Assembly: GCA_020226215.1 (NCBI GenBank)
Contig: CM035236.1
Span: 57,951,809-58,015,808, forward strand
Reading direction: 5' to 3'
From: Sindora glabra
Taxonomy: Eukaryota > Streptophyta > Magnoliopsida > Fabales > Fabaceae
Length of the DNA: 64,000 nucleotides
Shown: piece after piece, positions 1-11,951 of the stretch
How positions within the stretch are numbered: position 1 is the stretch's first letter
Layout: the number at the start of each line of letters is the position of its first letter
The notes under the pieces: model-generated
The model's input: only the letters and a program-made list of their open reading frames with translations
The model's database searches: none
Told to the model about the DNA's origin: nothing
Position numbers and translations under genes: made by a program

Positions 1-11
1 AATAAATTCAC

Positions 12-15
<4 letters not shown>

Positions 16-45
<30 letters not shown>
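16..45. repeat. (TA)n microsatellite
   Basis: About 15 uninterrupted TA dinucleotides, followed to about position 230 by AT-rich repeats of the type GATATTATCTGATATT and TAATATTAGATAATT. It lies upstream of the LTR TATA box. Confidence 0.9.
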
Positions 46-47
<2 letters not shown>

Positions 48-330
48 GTGATATTATCTGATATTAAAGTAATATCAAGTAATTATCTTATCAGATATTA
101 GATAAATATATTATGAGATAATATTATTTTGATATTTGATAACTATATGCAATTATCTAATATTAAGATATTTATTATGAGATAATATCATTATCTAATA
201 TTAGATAATTAATAGATAAGTCTTATCTCTTCCCATTATCTCTAGGATAAGGATAAGATGAGTTGTTAAGTGTGATTAGGATTTTGGAAGCATTATCCTA
301 GTAGGACTAGGATTATGGCTTGCCTAAGTT

Positions 331-342
331 CTATAAAAGGGG
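331..342 (+). promoter_or_regulatory. TATA box of the Copia-like LTR
   Basis: CTATAAAAGGGG is a strong plant TATA consensus in an otherwise AT-rich LTR. A GC-richer leader follows with 'GAGAGAAAAACG', as expected at an R-region start. Confidence 0.6.
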
Positions 343-678
343 ACTTGAGGGCAGCACTTAATAATCACGTTTTAAGCTTCCATATAAACCCTAAATCACT
401 CCGAAAACATCCAATCCTAATTCTTAGAGAGAAAAACGCATCCTAGCAGACGCGTGGAGGGTGAGAGGTCGTTGTTCACTCCGTGTGGATACCGTAGAGA
501 CGCTGTACCTTCCGGCCGACGTTTGATTCATCCGCTCTCAAGTTTTGATCAGTAGAAACACGAGTGCCCAATAGGTAAAACCCTAATCATTGACTCATGC
601 TTTTTGCATGGATCCTAGGTAGAATTCGGATCAAAAAATTTAAAATTCCGCTGCATGTGATAATCCGAATTCCCAACA

Positions 679-2579
679 GTTATGTTGATCTATGGCTTTG
701 GTTTGGTGTAAAAACAACAAGAAATCATGATGTACCAATTAGGGTTTTAGAGGCATAATGGTGTATGTATGGATTTGGTATGATTTGTTTGAAATTTGGT
801 TAAATTGATGAAATTAGAATAATTCTTATGAATTATGGAGCCTATGGAAGATGAAATTTTGAATTATGAAAGTTTATGTGAAAATCCCCTTTTGAAACCC
901 AAAACTGTGAGCATGGGAAAGGAAGGAGTTTTAGCTATTTAATTGTATTTTTGGAAGTTTGGAATAATGTATTACAATGAAATTTAGGAGGTATTGGAAT
1001 GTACATTAAAATTTGGGCACTTCCTTCATGGTTTAGTGTATATGGAGGAAGTGAAGAATGCATGAGGTTTATGAAAAATGATGGTGTTTTAATAAGAATT
1101 ATGATGTGTATTTATGTAGAGCGAGAAAAATGGCAAGTTGGAAAGGGAAAGGGATTGTAGAGAAATTTCTAAGTGAGGGCAAAGGAATTATCACTATTGG
1201 AAGCTTTTAAAAGGTAGCTAGCTTTATCTTTAAGCTCTGTTTTCTATTTATATGTTTTCTGTATTTTATGCCTTTGTATGGAATGTGTATAAAATTGTTG
1301 TATGCGCATTCCAGGAAGACAATAAAATGCTATGTGTGAGGCCTATGGCCTAAGTTCCCTGGGATAATAATGAAATTGATGTGTGCAGTACCTACGGCCC
1401 GAATACTGTGTGTGTGAGGCCTAGGTACGATTGTCTGTGATAGCTGTCCTAACTATGATGCACATTTCTTACAATGGTATGGAATGGTGTGATAAATGAT
1501 TATTTGATTTTGGAAACATATGATATATTTGCTTAAGGATCTGGAATGACTTAATATGTTTTTCTTGCAATAGCTAGCTACTGGGAAACTTTGTTTCTTA
1601 TGTTTCTATATTGTTTACTAACCATTCTAAGTGATGCTTCCAAAGGCCCTCTTGACAAGGAAGAATAATATTTTGAAGTTGTATTAGAATGTTCATAGAC
1701 TTTATGATGTTAGTATGTATTGGATATATGTTTTGCAAATTGAAATTTCTGTATAATTATATAACCCTTGCCTATGTTGTATGAAATACATGAATTTGAT
1801 GTATTATGAACTAGTTTGGATTAATAAGCCTTTAATATGCAATGTGTGTGAAGTTAGAAAATAACCAAATGAATAGAAAATGACCAAATAAATAGTAAAC
1901 TCGTAGGGCAGTAAGCTGTGTATGTTTGCAGGGATTTTTGATTAATTTCTGATCCTCTAAAAATTATGAGAAAATTCAGGACTGAACTTCATTTATGTAT
2001 CAACCTCTGTACAAAAATTCAGCTTAAAATAAGCTCATTTGCTATGGGAAATTATTACACATTTCGGACTGCCCTGTTCCCGTCACAGTGCTGAATACAA
2101 ATTGTAACTTAGTATTCCGAAGAAGTAAATGGATGAGTTTTGATCCGAAAATGTTATGGAAAGTATTTAACATGTTTATAAAGTTCCGTACCAAATTTGA
2201 GCTTAATCGGAGTTGGTGTACCCTCTGAACTAAGGGCTTACTTTTACAGTTGTAAATTCTGGACAGCACTAGAACAGGGACACTTTGCTGTGAATTTTGA
2301 AATGGAAAATGATGTCTAAATTATGTCAAATTTTTACAGGATTAATCCAACACATGAAAGGTTCGTAGTACTAAATTTCATGATTTTTGGAGTTCTGTAA
2401 AGTAGTTTTTCATATTTTTAAATTTGGTCCAGTAATTCTAGAAATGAGCAGAAAATTTCTGAAATTCAGAATCTGTAATATTTTGTTTCACAAAATCTTA
2501 AATTGGCTTCAAAAGACCTAATTGTGCAATAATTACCTATTTAATGAGGATTAAGGTGTTAATAAATAAGGGAGTTACA
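679..2579 (+). mobile_element. Truncated Ty3/gypsy LTR, divergent member of the 26353/33161 family
   Basis: From 682 the sequence follows the LTR at 27274 onward: 'ATCTATGGCTTTGGTTTGG', 'TTTTAGAGGCATAATGGTG', the CCTAGGTACGATT block, 'AGCTAGCTACTGGGAAACTT', and the end TAAGGGAGTTACA at 2579. Its first ~920 bp must lie beyond the Copia-like insertion, outside the window. It differs from its relatives in two ways. The GC-rich ACACGGGG module is missing near 950-1000, and about 680 bp at roughly 1850-2530 has no counterpart in the young copies. No primer site follows, so it is a solo or 3' LTR. Confidence 0.75.
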
Positions 2580-2726
2580 AGGAGGCTCGTCCAATATAGT
2601 TAAATGTAACTATTTGAGAGGCAAATTCATTAATTAAGTCTTTGATTTAGTTATTTATCCAAAATATCAACAATTAATTTGTCTTGTTGATTAGTAGGCT
2701 CCTTCACATAATAAGAAGGTGAAGAT

Positions 2727-2939
2727 AAGGCTCGTGTGGAAAGATCCATTTGTGAAGCATACCTCATCAAGGAAACATCCACTTTTTGTTCCCATTACAT
2801 TGAATCCTACGTGCAATCCAAATGAACTAGAGTTCTTATGAATGATGATAGCAAGGACGTAGAATATGGTGAGGATGTTTGTTTTATATCTAATTATCAT
2901 AGTTATCTAGTAACGGACACAAGAGCTGATATTTGTTAG
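2727..2939 (+). pseudogene. TNP2-type CACTA transposase fragment
   Basis: One frame reads ARVERSICEAYLIKE, then TSTFCSHYIESYVQSK, a stop, then RVLMNDDSKD. This matches the region after the TNP2 core in CACTA transposases, where a conserved 'E-S-I-x-E-x-Y-x-x-E-E-x-x-x-F-C' stretch is followed by a 'R-x-x-R-N-D-D' motif (family knowledge). There is one internal TGA after QSK and the frame ends at a TAG. About 140 bp separate it from the LTR end at 2579. The piece corresponds to protein sequence just downstream of what is seen near 36840-36910, but it is a different copy. Confidence 0.6.
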
Positions 2940-5434
2940 AATAGTAGCACTCCATGGCAATAATATATGTATTGTTGAACTGTGATAAGGTGTAACCATA
3001 TATAAAGTAAATGCCTAATTCAATTAATATAATGATATATTTGACAAATCTTCAATAAGGACTAATGATATGGTATGAGTTATAGCCTATTTGAATAAAT
3101 ATTATGACATGCATTCCTAACCATAACTGACAAGGACATGAACACTCATTAAAAATAAATTCTCAACACTAGTTTCTTAATTATATAAGTCGTATCCTAT
3201 TTAATTAAAGTTTAGTTATCATAACCTTTCTTAATCATGATCAATGTGAAGCCTATTAACTAATTCTATTAACTAAACTATGTTAACTTTAGCTTAACAA
3301 AAATGCAACTTGAATCTTTAAGAAAGTAAATAAATATAGTTTCCTCTATTTACAGAATTTTTAGTAGGGCCACTTACCCTAAGACATAAATTTGTGACAA
3401 AACTAATAGTTACTAAATGAAATCAATATATATAACAAGTTATACACAATTATCCAACATAACTACATTAAATTCTACCCCAATTGTTGAACTACTCCAA
3501 CAAGTGTTGGATTTCTATAAGAGTAGCAAAACTTAATTTATTCAAGTTAGATTCATAAAAATGTTAAAAAATTGAAAAAAGGGTCAATTATATAAATTCA
3601 GTGAATATATATCTATCCTTAAATTCCTATTAAAAACTTACAAGGTATAGTTCTAGAAGTTACTCCTATGTACTTAAATGAGAGAACAATTATAGTGAGA
3701 TCTTTACTTGAACTCTTTAGTGCACAAATAGTTTAATTAACCTACTTTAACCATGTATATACTTACATCAACACTTATATAGCTAAAAGCATACTAATAT
3801 TCAAAGGTTTTCTCATTATCTACCAAATGGATATTCCATACCCATCATGAAGAAAAAAAAGGAAATAGTAATATTTCCAAAAACCAATACATATGGAACA
3901 ATTAGTAGTAAAATTATCATTTTGATTTATATTTTCAATCAATCTCATAATATATAATCATTTCATCATCTTAAGCATAATCATACAAAGAATGATTAAA
4001 GTAAAAGTAAGAAATATAATTTAAATCTCCTTATGATTCTTGATCAACATTATCACTTCATAAATAGTTTCCTAAATTCAAAACTAATTCACATTATCAA
4101 TTTTCCTTCCCCATTTTACCATATCACATGTGCCTAATGGCATCAATCACATTCTATCTCAATTCATAGTTATATAATCATCACATTCTCATTATAACAT
4201 CAATGGTACTATCAATATATTCTCTATATGTTTTTAGCACTATTATGTAATCAACAATCCCACATCTCACATATATAGCCATAAACTATCCATTCCAAAA
4301 ATAATCAACAAATTTACAATAACATTTTTATAATAATGTAATTGCTAAGCCTTTACTGCATAATCCCTAAAAAGTAATTACTAGTGAATTTTTGGAAGAA
4401 ACATAAACTAAAACACAAGTTATGACCTTAAATAATACCATAAGATAAATAATCAATGATAATTAAAAATTAGAATTTCATATATAAAATCTCACTCAAA
4501 TTATATAATCACATCAATAAGGTGTGTATGTGTCTATATATATAAAATAAAAGCAAAACATGAAATAATATTGTAAGATATATGCTCATATAAAAATACT
4601 TGCTCCTTTAAAGAATTCCAAAGCCTTACCACACAACTCTACCTTTTCTTTCTACTAAACAATTATGAAAGAAAACTATAAGCATACATTTACTATATAA
4701 TTCTTCTAAGAATTATTATTCTCAATTATGATAACACTATTATAAAAATATAATGTCATCAACTTCCTATTTTTTAAAAAAAAACTTCAAGAAACTAAAA
4801 TGTTGATATAGATAAATGTTTTCTAATTTAGACTTAAAAAAGTAAAAAAAAATACAATTTTATGATTCGAAGCTACATATCTCCTTTCATAGAGGTCACT
4901 AGCAGCTTGCCAATGCTAGAAAATGGTAGGTTTTACTTGAAATCAAAAGAAATTCTAATGCTCTACTCAAATGCATCATAGCAATGATCAATAACTTTAT
5001 AAGCTCCCATGTGCATGCTAGCAACCAAATAAAGGTTAGAAGGTGGTGATGACATGCCTTTTGATGGCTAGGGACAATGGAAAAGGAAAAAGGAGAAACA
5101 TGGTGTTTGCAATTTAAAGAGATGGGAGAGATGAAGAATCAAGAGTGAGAGGGAAATTTTTAATGAATGATAGAAAAAATCTAGGGTAATTATTAAGTAA
5201 GGCAAAGTACATCATAAGCTTAGTTTTCCTTTAACCTTAACCTTGATAAAGTTAAGTTTTAAATCGAAAGTTAGGAAAAAAATATAGTGTATTGGATTAT
5301 AGAATCAACTCACAGTAAGCTAATCTCAATCATCCTTTGCTCCTACCTATTATATCTTATTAAATCTAAAATAACTAAAGTTAATTTTTTATCATCCTTA
5401 ATTTTTCCAAAATAAATTAATAAATTTAAGAGTT
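2940..5434. other. AT-rich stretch without a recognisable gene
   Basis: No long open frame or clear protein match. The texture, with short C/T-rich runs and phrases like those in the minus-oriented gypsy LTRs nearby, and the string 'TTTGCTCCTACC' at 5337-5348 (compare 'CTTGCTCTACTAGG' at the end of the LTR at 8231), suggest a very old minus-oriented gypsy LTR. No terminus or target duplication could be fixed. Confidence 0.3.
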
Positions 5435-8231
5435 TTAAAAGTAAGAATAAATATTTATAGAAAGTAAAAATAGTTGCATGTGTAATTGAAATTTCAAAAT
5501 ATAATTTACATACATTAAAATACTTGTACAAGAGTAGACAAAATATTATATACAAGTACTTTAAGATAAACCTCTAGCTAGAATCATCCTATTTTCATTC
5601 AGTATCTTCCTTGGGATCAAACTCAACAGATGAGGAAGAAGGAGGATCTAACATATTAACAAAAGTAGAACTACTAAATATATCCTCCTATGAATGATTT
5701 GGTAAAACAGGATTTATTTCAAAAGGTTTGATTTAAAATTTAACTTCTTAAGATTTATAGCATAATCACTACTGTCATTTGGAATTTATAACAAAATATG
5801 ACTTAGAAAGTTTTCGAAGGAGATAGGAAGGCCTTAGTGCAAATGTCAATCATTCCTTTAGAATTCATGATTGGAATTTGTAATAAAAATTTAATAACAA
5901 AGAATGTGAGAATTAAAATATTCAGTAAATGACTATTGTTCTCCTTTTCTAGAAAGTTTCTACCACAGTCAATTAGGTATAAATATAAAAGTATTAAAGA
6001 ATAAATGATCAAGATCTTATGTGAATTGTTTATAAAATATGTCAAGAGAATGGTAGTAGTTGGTACACAAGTTTTTTCTTATATCTTTAGTCTAACCTTA
6101 TCCTCTACCACCCTAGATACAAGGCCACTAATGTTACCCTTATCATTCCTCTCCTTTTCTACAAAGGATGCATATCTCCCCCTATAATTCAAATTTAACA
6201 TAAATAATATTAAGATGCTGGTCGTATCATCAATTACTCATTTCATAAGGTATAGTCAAACTACCAACTATGTCATAAAATTTTTCCATCCTTATACATA
6301 TTCAAATTTCATCATCACATGACATTATATCCAAGATTGATACACAACCCTTTCATTCAAGATAATGACAACATTTAATTCTTTTAAATAGTTAACAATT
6401 CATAACTCAAACATTATCAATGTGTTACAAATTTCAATTACTTGCAACATTTACCAATTAGAAGTAATAAACATTATACATGTTAGAAGTTAATAACTCT
6501 TGCCAAATTTAATGATTTCTGGGTTCCCAAATTAATTCAAATTTTTACCTAAATTTTATTAAATGTTTCTATCACACTACTACACATTAAACATAAATTT
6601 TCTTAAAATTTTTTAGCCCTTGAGTACTGTTCACTCAGTACTAGAACAAGGAATTTTAAAATAGGATAGCATGTGAGTAATTGGAATAAAATCCTCTTTT
6701 CATTATCCAAATCACTTCTAATCATCACTAAATTTTAATGCAAAATACTAAACATGTTAAACAATGAAAAGTTTAATTATTTTGCAAAGACCCCTTATCT
6801 ACATTATTCATACAAAATCAAAAATACAAAATTACTAATTTTAGGGTTGTTGTAGAAAAAGGGCCTTCTTGGCATTTAAATTAGTTCCAATTGCTACTAA
6901 ATTTTTATCCAACATTATAACATGCTAATAATTAAAGAACATTAATTACTTTAATTTTTATTAATTAAATTATGGCACAAATAACACTAAACATCGTCAT
7001 ATATAATCAAATTCTATTTTAAGCTTTTATAACCAAAGTTTATAAAAATGTACTTTTTATAACTCTAAAATTTTTTTAAAAATTTTCAATTTTCTTTGGA
7101 CCTATCCTAACACTATTTGTAACATTAAAATATCAAAAATTGAAATTTTAACAATTTATAAACTTGGTTTCCATAAGGTAATATAAACATTCCATGATCC
7201 TCCTTTGAAGGTTTTGCTTCTAAATTTAATACGAACCTATTGTGATCTCTTAAAGGAAAACTTGATGAATCTTCTTTTATCAATCTTAGCACTATTATAT
7301 CAATGTCATACCATCATATTAACATTTATACAATACTAAAACTAGATCATATAGCATCATAACTTACTAAATATCTAGAATAGCATAACTACTATAATCT
7401 TCCCTTTTCATGGGAAAACTCAAGGAAACAAGAGATAGTTGTTATTCACCTTAAATCCTTGATTCCTTAACATTTCTAATACATTTAGAACATCAAGTGA
7501 GCAACTTCACTAAAATAAACTAAATTTTAAAAATTTTGGAGAGGAGATTATCATGAAAACTTAAAGAAGAAGAAGAAGAAAAACCTAGGTTATCTTGCAA
7601 GAATTTGATAAAACTAGTTAGAGAACCTCTTAGAATTTGTTGGAGAGTTAAAAACCCTAATGGAGAAGCCTAGAGAGCTCACATTGAAAGGCTTTCATCT
7701 AGCTCAAATTAGAAGATTTTTTTCCTCAAATCCACTAAAATCTAGCCAAATAAAATGCCTATAAATAATTACTAATAAATACCCCTAATTTTTCACTTAT
7801 TTGCATAATTGCCATAAGTTTTTCTACAAGATTAGGCTCTACTTAGGCCTCTTTTTTTTTTACTTTTGGGATTAGATTTGGGCTTAAAAAAATTAAGCCT
7901 TATTAGCCTAAATAAGTTTAAATGATTTATTTCAATTTTGAGTCCAATTTCTAGGTCTTTGAGTTACCTAAGCCATTATTAGGCTTCCCATACCCTTAAT
8001 TTTCTATTAAAACTTTACAATTTTTTTTCCAAACTTATTATTGGATTTTTAATTATATTTTGACCCATATTAGTATCTAATATAATTTCTCCAAAAATTC
8101 TAACTAAACGTCACTCCAAACTATTTCTATGATTTACCTGACCTTCACTAGATTACCTTACCAAATTTTTGTTAGGTTAGTTTCTATTTTAATTTCCTTT
8201 TTAGACTTTCTTGCTCTACTAGGATATTGTA
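5435..8231 (-). mobile_element. 3' LTR of the old minus-strand Ty3/gypsy element (distal end missing)
   Basis: It aligns along its length with 20960-23906. Shared landmarks are 'AAGAATAAATATTTATAG', 'ACAAGTACTTTAAGATAAAC', 'CTTGAGTACT' beside 'CAGTACTAGAAC', 'GTGAGTAATTGGAATAAAAT' and 'TATCAAAAATTGAAATTTTA'. The right end (minus-strand start) TACAATATCC at 8231 abuts a polypurine tract, which makes this the 3' LTR. Relative to its partner the last ~125 bp (left edge) are replaced by unrelated sequence. Many point and small indel differences from the 5' LTR mark the insertion as old. Confidence 0.75.
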
Positions 8232-8250
8232 AGTCCTTACCCCTTTCAAG
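8232..8250 (-). other. Polypurine tract of the old minus-strand gypsy element
   Basis: Minus strand reads CTTGAAAGGGGTAAGGACT directly before the LTR start. It is preceded by TTGAGGATGAATTTT, the usual plant gypsy pre-PPT phrase. It marks the internal/3' LTR junction. Confidence 0.7.
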
Positions 8251-8835
8251 AAAATTCATCCTCAAATTTTAAAAGATCAGATGATAATAACTAGAATTAT
8301 CAATGGACTATGTAAATTTTTACATAGAACCTTTTCTACCAAATCTCATTATTCCTTTTATTGGCAAAACTTTCAAGAACATGCACTCACCTACTTGGAA
8401 TTCCAATTCCTTTTGTCTATTGTTTCATAGGTCTTATGGCAACTTTGATCAACTTATAATTTTTCTTTGATAATTCAAACTTTGTTAATAGCATCCTCTA
8501 CTAAATTGAGAACAATTAGTTTAGTTTCCTCTGGTTAAAACCATCTAATAGGTGATTTGCATTTTCTACCATATAGAGTTTCAAACAAAACCATCTGTAT
8601 ACTAGTGTGGTAATTATTGTTATATGTGAACTCTATTAACGGCAAGTGTTTGTCCTAACTTCCTTCAAATTTGATCATACAGGCTCTAAGTATATCTTGT
8701 AAAGTTTGAATTATCTTTTCAAACTGTTCATCAATTTTTAGATGAAAACCTATACAATACCATAGTTGAGTGTCTAGCATCTCTTGGAATGATTGTCAGA
8801 ATTGTGATCCTCGATTCAAAATGATTGTGTATGGT
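8251..8835 (-). pseudogene. Integrase C-terminal half (old gypsy element), minus strand
   Basis: On the minus strand the sequence beginning at 8835 reads TIILNRGSQF (second catalytic Asp region, 'SDRGSQF' in the family, here with Asn). After frame breaks it continues as EKIIQTLQDILRAC (the catalytic-Glu helix), YNNNYHTSIQM and ETLYGRKCKSPI, all standard plant gypsy integrase blocks. Several stops and shifts make it a pseudogene. The reading breaks off at the solo LTR boundary (8841) in the His-Gly-Val-Pro codons and resumes at 10285 on the far side. Confidence 0.75.
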
Positions 8836-8840
8836 ACACC

Positions 8841-10284
8841 TGCTGGAAATCGCGCATCATACATGCACAGCGGAATAAAATTTTTGCACGATTTCCACCA
8901 CGGATCCATGCAAATTTAGAACACCATAGATTAGGGATTAGGGTTTATACCTTTCGACAAAATTCTTCTGACCGCTACACCAAGTCCGATCTGCTTCCAA
9001 ATCACGAACCGGAATGGAAACCAGTAAATAAGATCACCAGTACAACGTTTATGTGGCTGCACCTCTGTGGTATCCACACAAACCCGTGAATCACCGATGA
9101 ATGTCCGCTACACACACCGGTTGGAATTGATCTCTTTACACCTCGTAGTGCTAGCTATGCCTCTTCAGGAATTTTGGTCAAGGAGAGGTGCTAGGGTTTT
9201 CTATGCTTTTGCTTTTGGGTGCGTGAATAGTAATAGTAATCCTATTATTACCCAATAAGCCTATTTAAATAGGTGCATAGAAAAACCTAACCTATTTGGG
9301 CTTTATTCCATGTATAATTATAGGCTTACTATTGGGCCTTATAATTATAACATGAATTCCCAAATATTAAGCCCAAACAATTTGATCCATTAATTCCAAA
9401 TTCACTAGGCTCTAAGTGTGCGACCCTACAGGCTCTCATTACGTTGGCAATGACCATTAATCATATTAATGATCATAAACAATGATTGGTGTCTAGCAAC
9501 ACATCATTGTTACCCAAGTAATGAGAAAGTCGGTGATTTGACTAAACCTTTACACGTGATCATCACTTATGTCCTTTTGTCCTATACATCTAGATTGAGC
9601 ACGAGACATGAACCGTGTCATTCCCGTATAGCCCAATCTTGAGGTTTCTTGATTCCTAAGTAAGCTGACTGAAACAAATGTAATCGACATCTCATGTCAA
9701 TTCATCTGAGCATGGCCATGCATTTTCTCAGCTTTACTTAATCAAGGGGTCCATAGATGTTACTCCTGTTATATAGGAGGGACAAATCCCATCTTGATCA
9801 CACAAACCCCTCCGCATGATATGTGACATATCCAATATCTACCCTTGCATTCACTTAACCATTAGTGACATAGAATAGTATTAAAATATGAAACTCACAT
9901 GTAGGGAACCTTGGTGATCTCAGGTCAAAGGACCATATTAATAATGATCACTAAGAACCACTTATGACACTCATATAACGATCCATGTAGTGTTCTTAAT
10001 ATGGGTCAGTCCAGTATACAAGTTCTCTAACTTGTACTCATGTGTAAACTTAATATCCAATATAAGTCTTTACACATGCTAGTCTTAACATATCAAAGCA
10101 ACCTAATCCACAATGATATATGACTAGGGACATTTAAGAATACAATTATTCTAAGGTTATTATTATAATTAAATATATTACGCAGACAATATATATAAAT
10201 ATAATAATTAGAATTGCCATTAAAATAACATGATTCAAAATTACAATCACCAATACAATTGGTTTTAGGGCATATACACTAACA
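8841..10284 (-). mobile_element. Solo LTR, Copia-like, inserted in integrase; duplication ACACC
   Basis: Minus strand begins TGTTAGTGTATATGCCC (10284) and ends GCGCGATTTCCAGCA (8841), TG...CA ends typical of plant Copia LTRs. The 5-bp direct repeat ACACC flanks it at 8836-8840 and 10285-10289. Nothing resembling internal Copia sequence is present, so it is a 1444-bp solo LTR. A TATA-like CCTATTTAAATAGG palindrome is at 9260-9273. It shares the 'GTGTGGATACC' leader block and the 'TTCCGCTG' pre-terminal block with the LTR at 1-678. Copia rather than another superfamily is inferred from terminal motifs only. Confidence 0.88.
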
Positions 10285-10900
10285 ACACCGTGCAATGGAA
10301 TAATTTTATCCATGTAAAGTAAGTATATTGTGACATGGTGTATGTTACCTTTACGAGTAGGAAATGTGTAATTTTCATGAGATGATCCACAATCACCTAT
10401 ACAAAATCATATCCTTTACTAGTTTACAGTGATCTAACTATATAATCCATCATAATGTTTTTCCATTTCCATTCAAGGATCTAAATGTTTTAGTAGAGTC
10501 CTACTAGGCATTAGCACTCTGCCTTTACTTGTTGACAGATTAGGCATTTCATCATGTACTCTTACACATCTTTCTTTATTCCATTCTACTAATACACATT
10601 CTTCAAATCTTAATACATCTTTATTGCACTAGGATGCATCATATAGGATAATTCATGGGCTATTTTCAATACTTTCTTTCTCATAATTATGAGCCCCATA
10701 ATTGATTTTTAATTTTTTACCACTTCTTCTTCATCTACTTTTAAGTTAATCTCCTCCCCATATATAGCTTTACCTTTTAATTGCTCATGTTGAGGATTTT
10801 TTTTAGCTGCTTTGATTTGTTCTATTACAGCTAAATGCACAATTATACAAGCTAAATCTACCTTTTTATTTTCTTTTAACTCTTTCCTTTTATTTTTGGT
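10285..10900 (-). pseudogene. Integrase N-terminal/core segment (old gypsy element), minus strand
   Basis: Minus-strand reading gives VIVDHLMKITHFL and VKVTYTMSQY, then after a one-base shift YMDKIIPLHGV at 10320-10288. This is the conserved 'V-D-R-L-T-K-S-A-H-F-L' to 'L-H-G-V-P' span of plant gypsy integrase. The last codons run straight into the ACACC duplication of the solo LTR. Upstream, 10500-10900, the integrase zinc region is only vaguely recognisable. Frameshifts and stops throughout. Confidence 0.65.
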
Positions 10901-11951
10901 AGCTTTTTAGCTTAAGGCATTAATAACTATGTCAACCTTGCTTAGATGATAATGAATAAAATAATCATAATCTTTCATGAATTCCATCCACTTTCTTTAT
11001 CTCATGTTAAGCTTTTTTTGCTTGAAAATATACTTAAGGCTTTTATGATCTATATAGATTTCACAAATAATTTTCTCCATTTTCTCAAGGCAAACACCAC
11101 AACAACCATTTCTAAATTATGAATAGGATAATTTATTTCATGTTTCTTCAATTAATGAGATACATAGGCTATTATCATATCTTACTGTATTAACATACAT
11201 CCTAATCTCACTTTGGATACATCATAATACATTATGTATGCTTTTGCATTGTTAAACAATGCTAACACTAGGGTAAAAGCTAAACATTCCTTCAATTTTT
11301 GAAAATTCTTCTCACATTTATCATTCCATACAAACTTAACCCCTTTACGAGTTAACTTGGCCAATGATGCAACTATTATTAAGAAATCTTTTACAAATCT
11401 TCTATAATAACTTGCTAACCTAAGGAAACTATGTATTTGCACCATTGAGGATGGTCTAGCCATTTAAGAATAGCTTCAACTTGATCCCTTTATCAGATAA
11501 CTTGGCTAGTGATGCAGTTATTTTTATAAAATCTCTTACAAATCTCATATTCATCATTACATACGAGCTTAACCCTTTTACAAGTCAACTTGGCCAGTGA
11601 TACAGCTATTTTTCATAAATCTTTTATAAATTTTCTATAATATCTAGCTAACCTAAGGAAACTATGTATCTGCATCATTGAGGATGGTCTAGTTATTTAA
11701 GCATAGCTTTAACTTTTCAAGGATCTACTAATATTCCTTCGTACGACATTACATGGCCTAAGAAATGTACTTTTTTCATCAATAACTTATATTTGGATAA
11801 TTTAGTATATCATTTATGCTCCCTCGATGTTTGTAATGTGATTCTTAGATATTGTGCATGTTCTTCTTCACATTTGAAATATACCAAAATATCATCAATA
11901 AACACAATAATAAATTTGTTTAAGAAAGGTTTAAAAATATGATTTGTTAAA
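10901..11951 (-). pseudogene. RT C-terminal half and RNase H segment (old gypsy element)
   Basis: The first codons beyond the solo LTR give IFKPFLNKFIIVFIDDILVY (11935-11876), including the RT catalytic FIDD (YxDD-type) motif. Then follow the thumb/connection SFLRLASYYRRFVKDF and the RNase H start FVWNDKCEKNFQKLKECL (within an open frame 11463-11182), with YYDVSKVRLGCMLIQ matching the 'Y-S-D-A-S-x-x-G-L-G-C-V-L-M-Q' block. The catalytic Asp of that block reads as Asp-Val-Ser. The frame is broken repeatedly, and a 233-bp tandem duplication disrupts 11321-11720. Confidence 0.78.
11321..11720. repeat. 233-bp tandem duplication inside the RT/RNase H relic
   Basis: 'TCATTCCATAC' at 11321 recurs as 'TCATTACATAC' at 11554, and 'AACTATGTATTTGCACCATT' at 11427 recurs at 11660, a constant 233-bp offset. 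A third, shorter diverged copy of the 'AACTTGGCC...GATGCA' part sits at about 11500-11550. The offset is not a multiple of three, so each copy shifts the old reading frame. Confidence 0.75.

Larger units (their letters stand above)
1..678 (+). mobile_element. 3' part of a Copia-like LTR, cut by the window edge
   Basis: The stretch ends in CCGAATTCCCAACA at 665-678, the usual CA end of a plant Copia LTR after a 'TTCCGCTGCATGTG' block. It has a TATA box (CTATAAAAGGGG, 331-342) followed by a leader-like segment with 'GTGTGGATACCGTAGAG', which has a counterpart in the minus-strand LTR at 8841-10284. Directly after 678 the sequence continues as the middle of another LTR (compare 27274 onward), so this element was inserted into that LTR. 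GTTAT at 679-683 would be the right-hand target duplication; the left copy lies outside the window. Solo LTR or 3' LTR cannot be decided. The Copia assignment rests on terminal motifs only. Confidence 0.65.

Noticed and set aside
2691..2900. 69-codon minus frame
   Set aside because: Antisense shadow of the TNP2 fragment on the plus strand, which has the real family signal.
9067..9258. 63-codon plus-strand frame
   Set aside because: Lies antisense inside the Copia-like solo LTR; no family signal.
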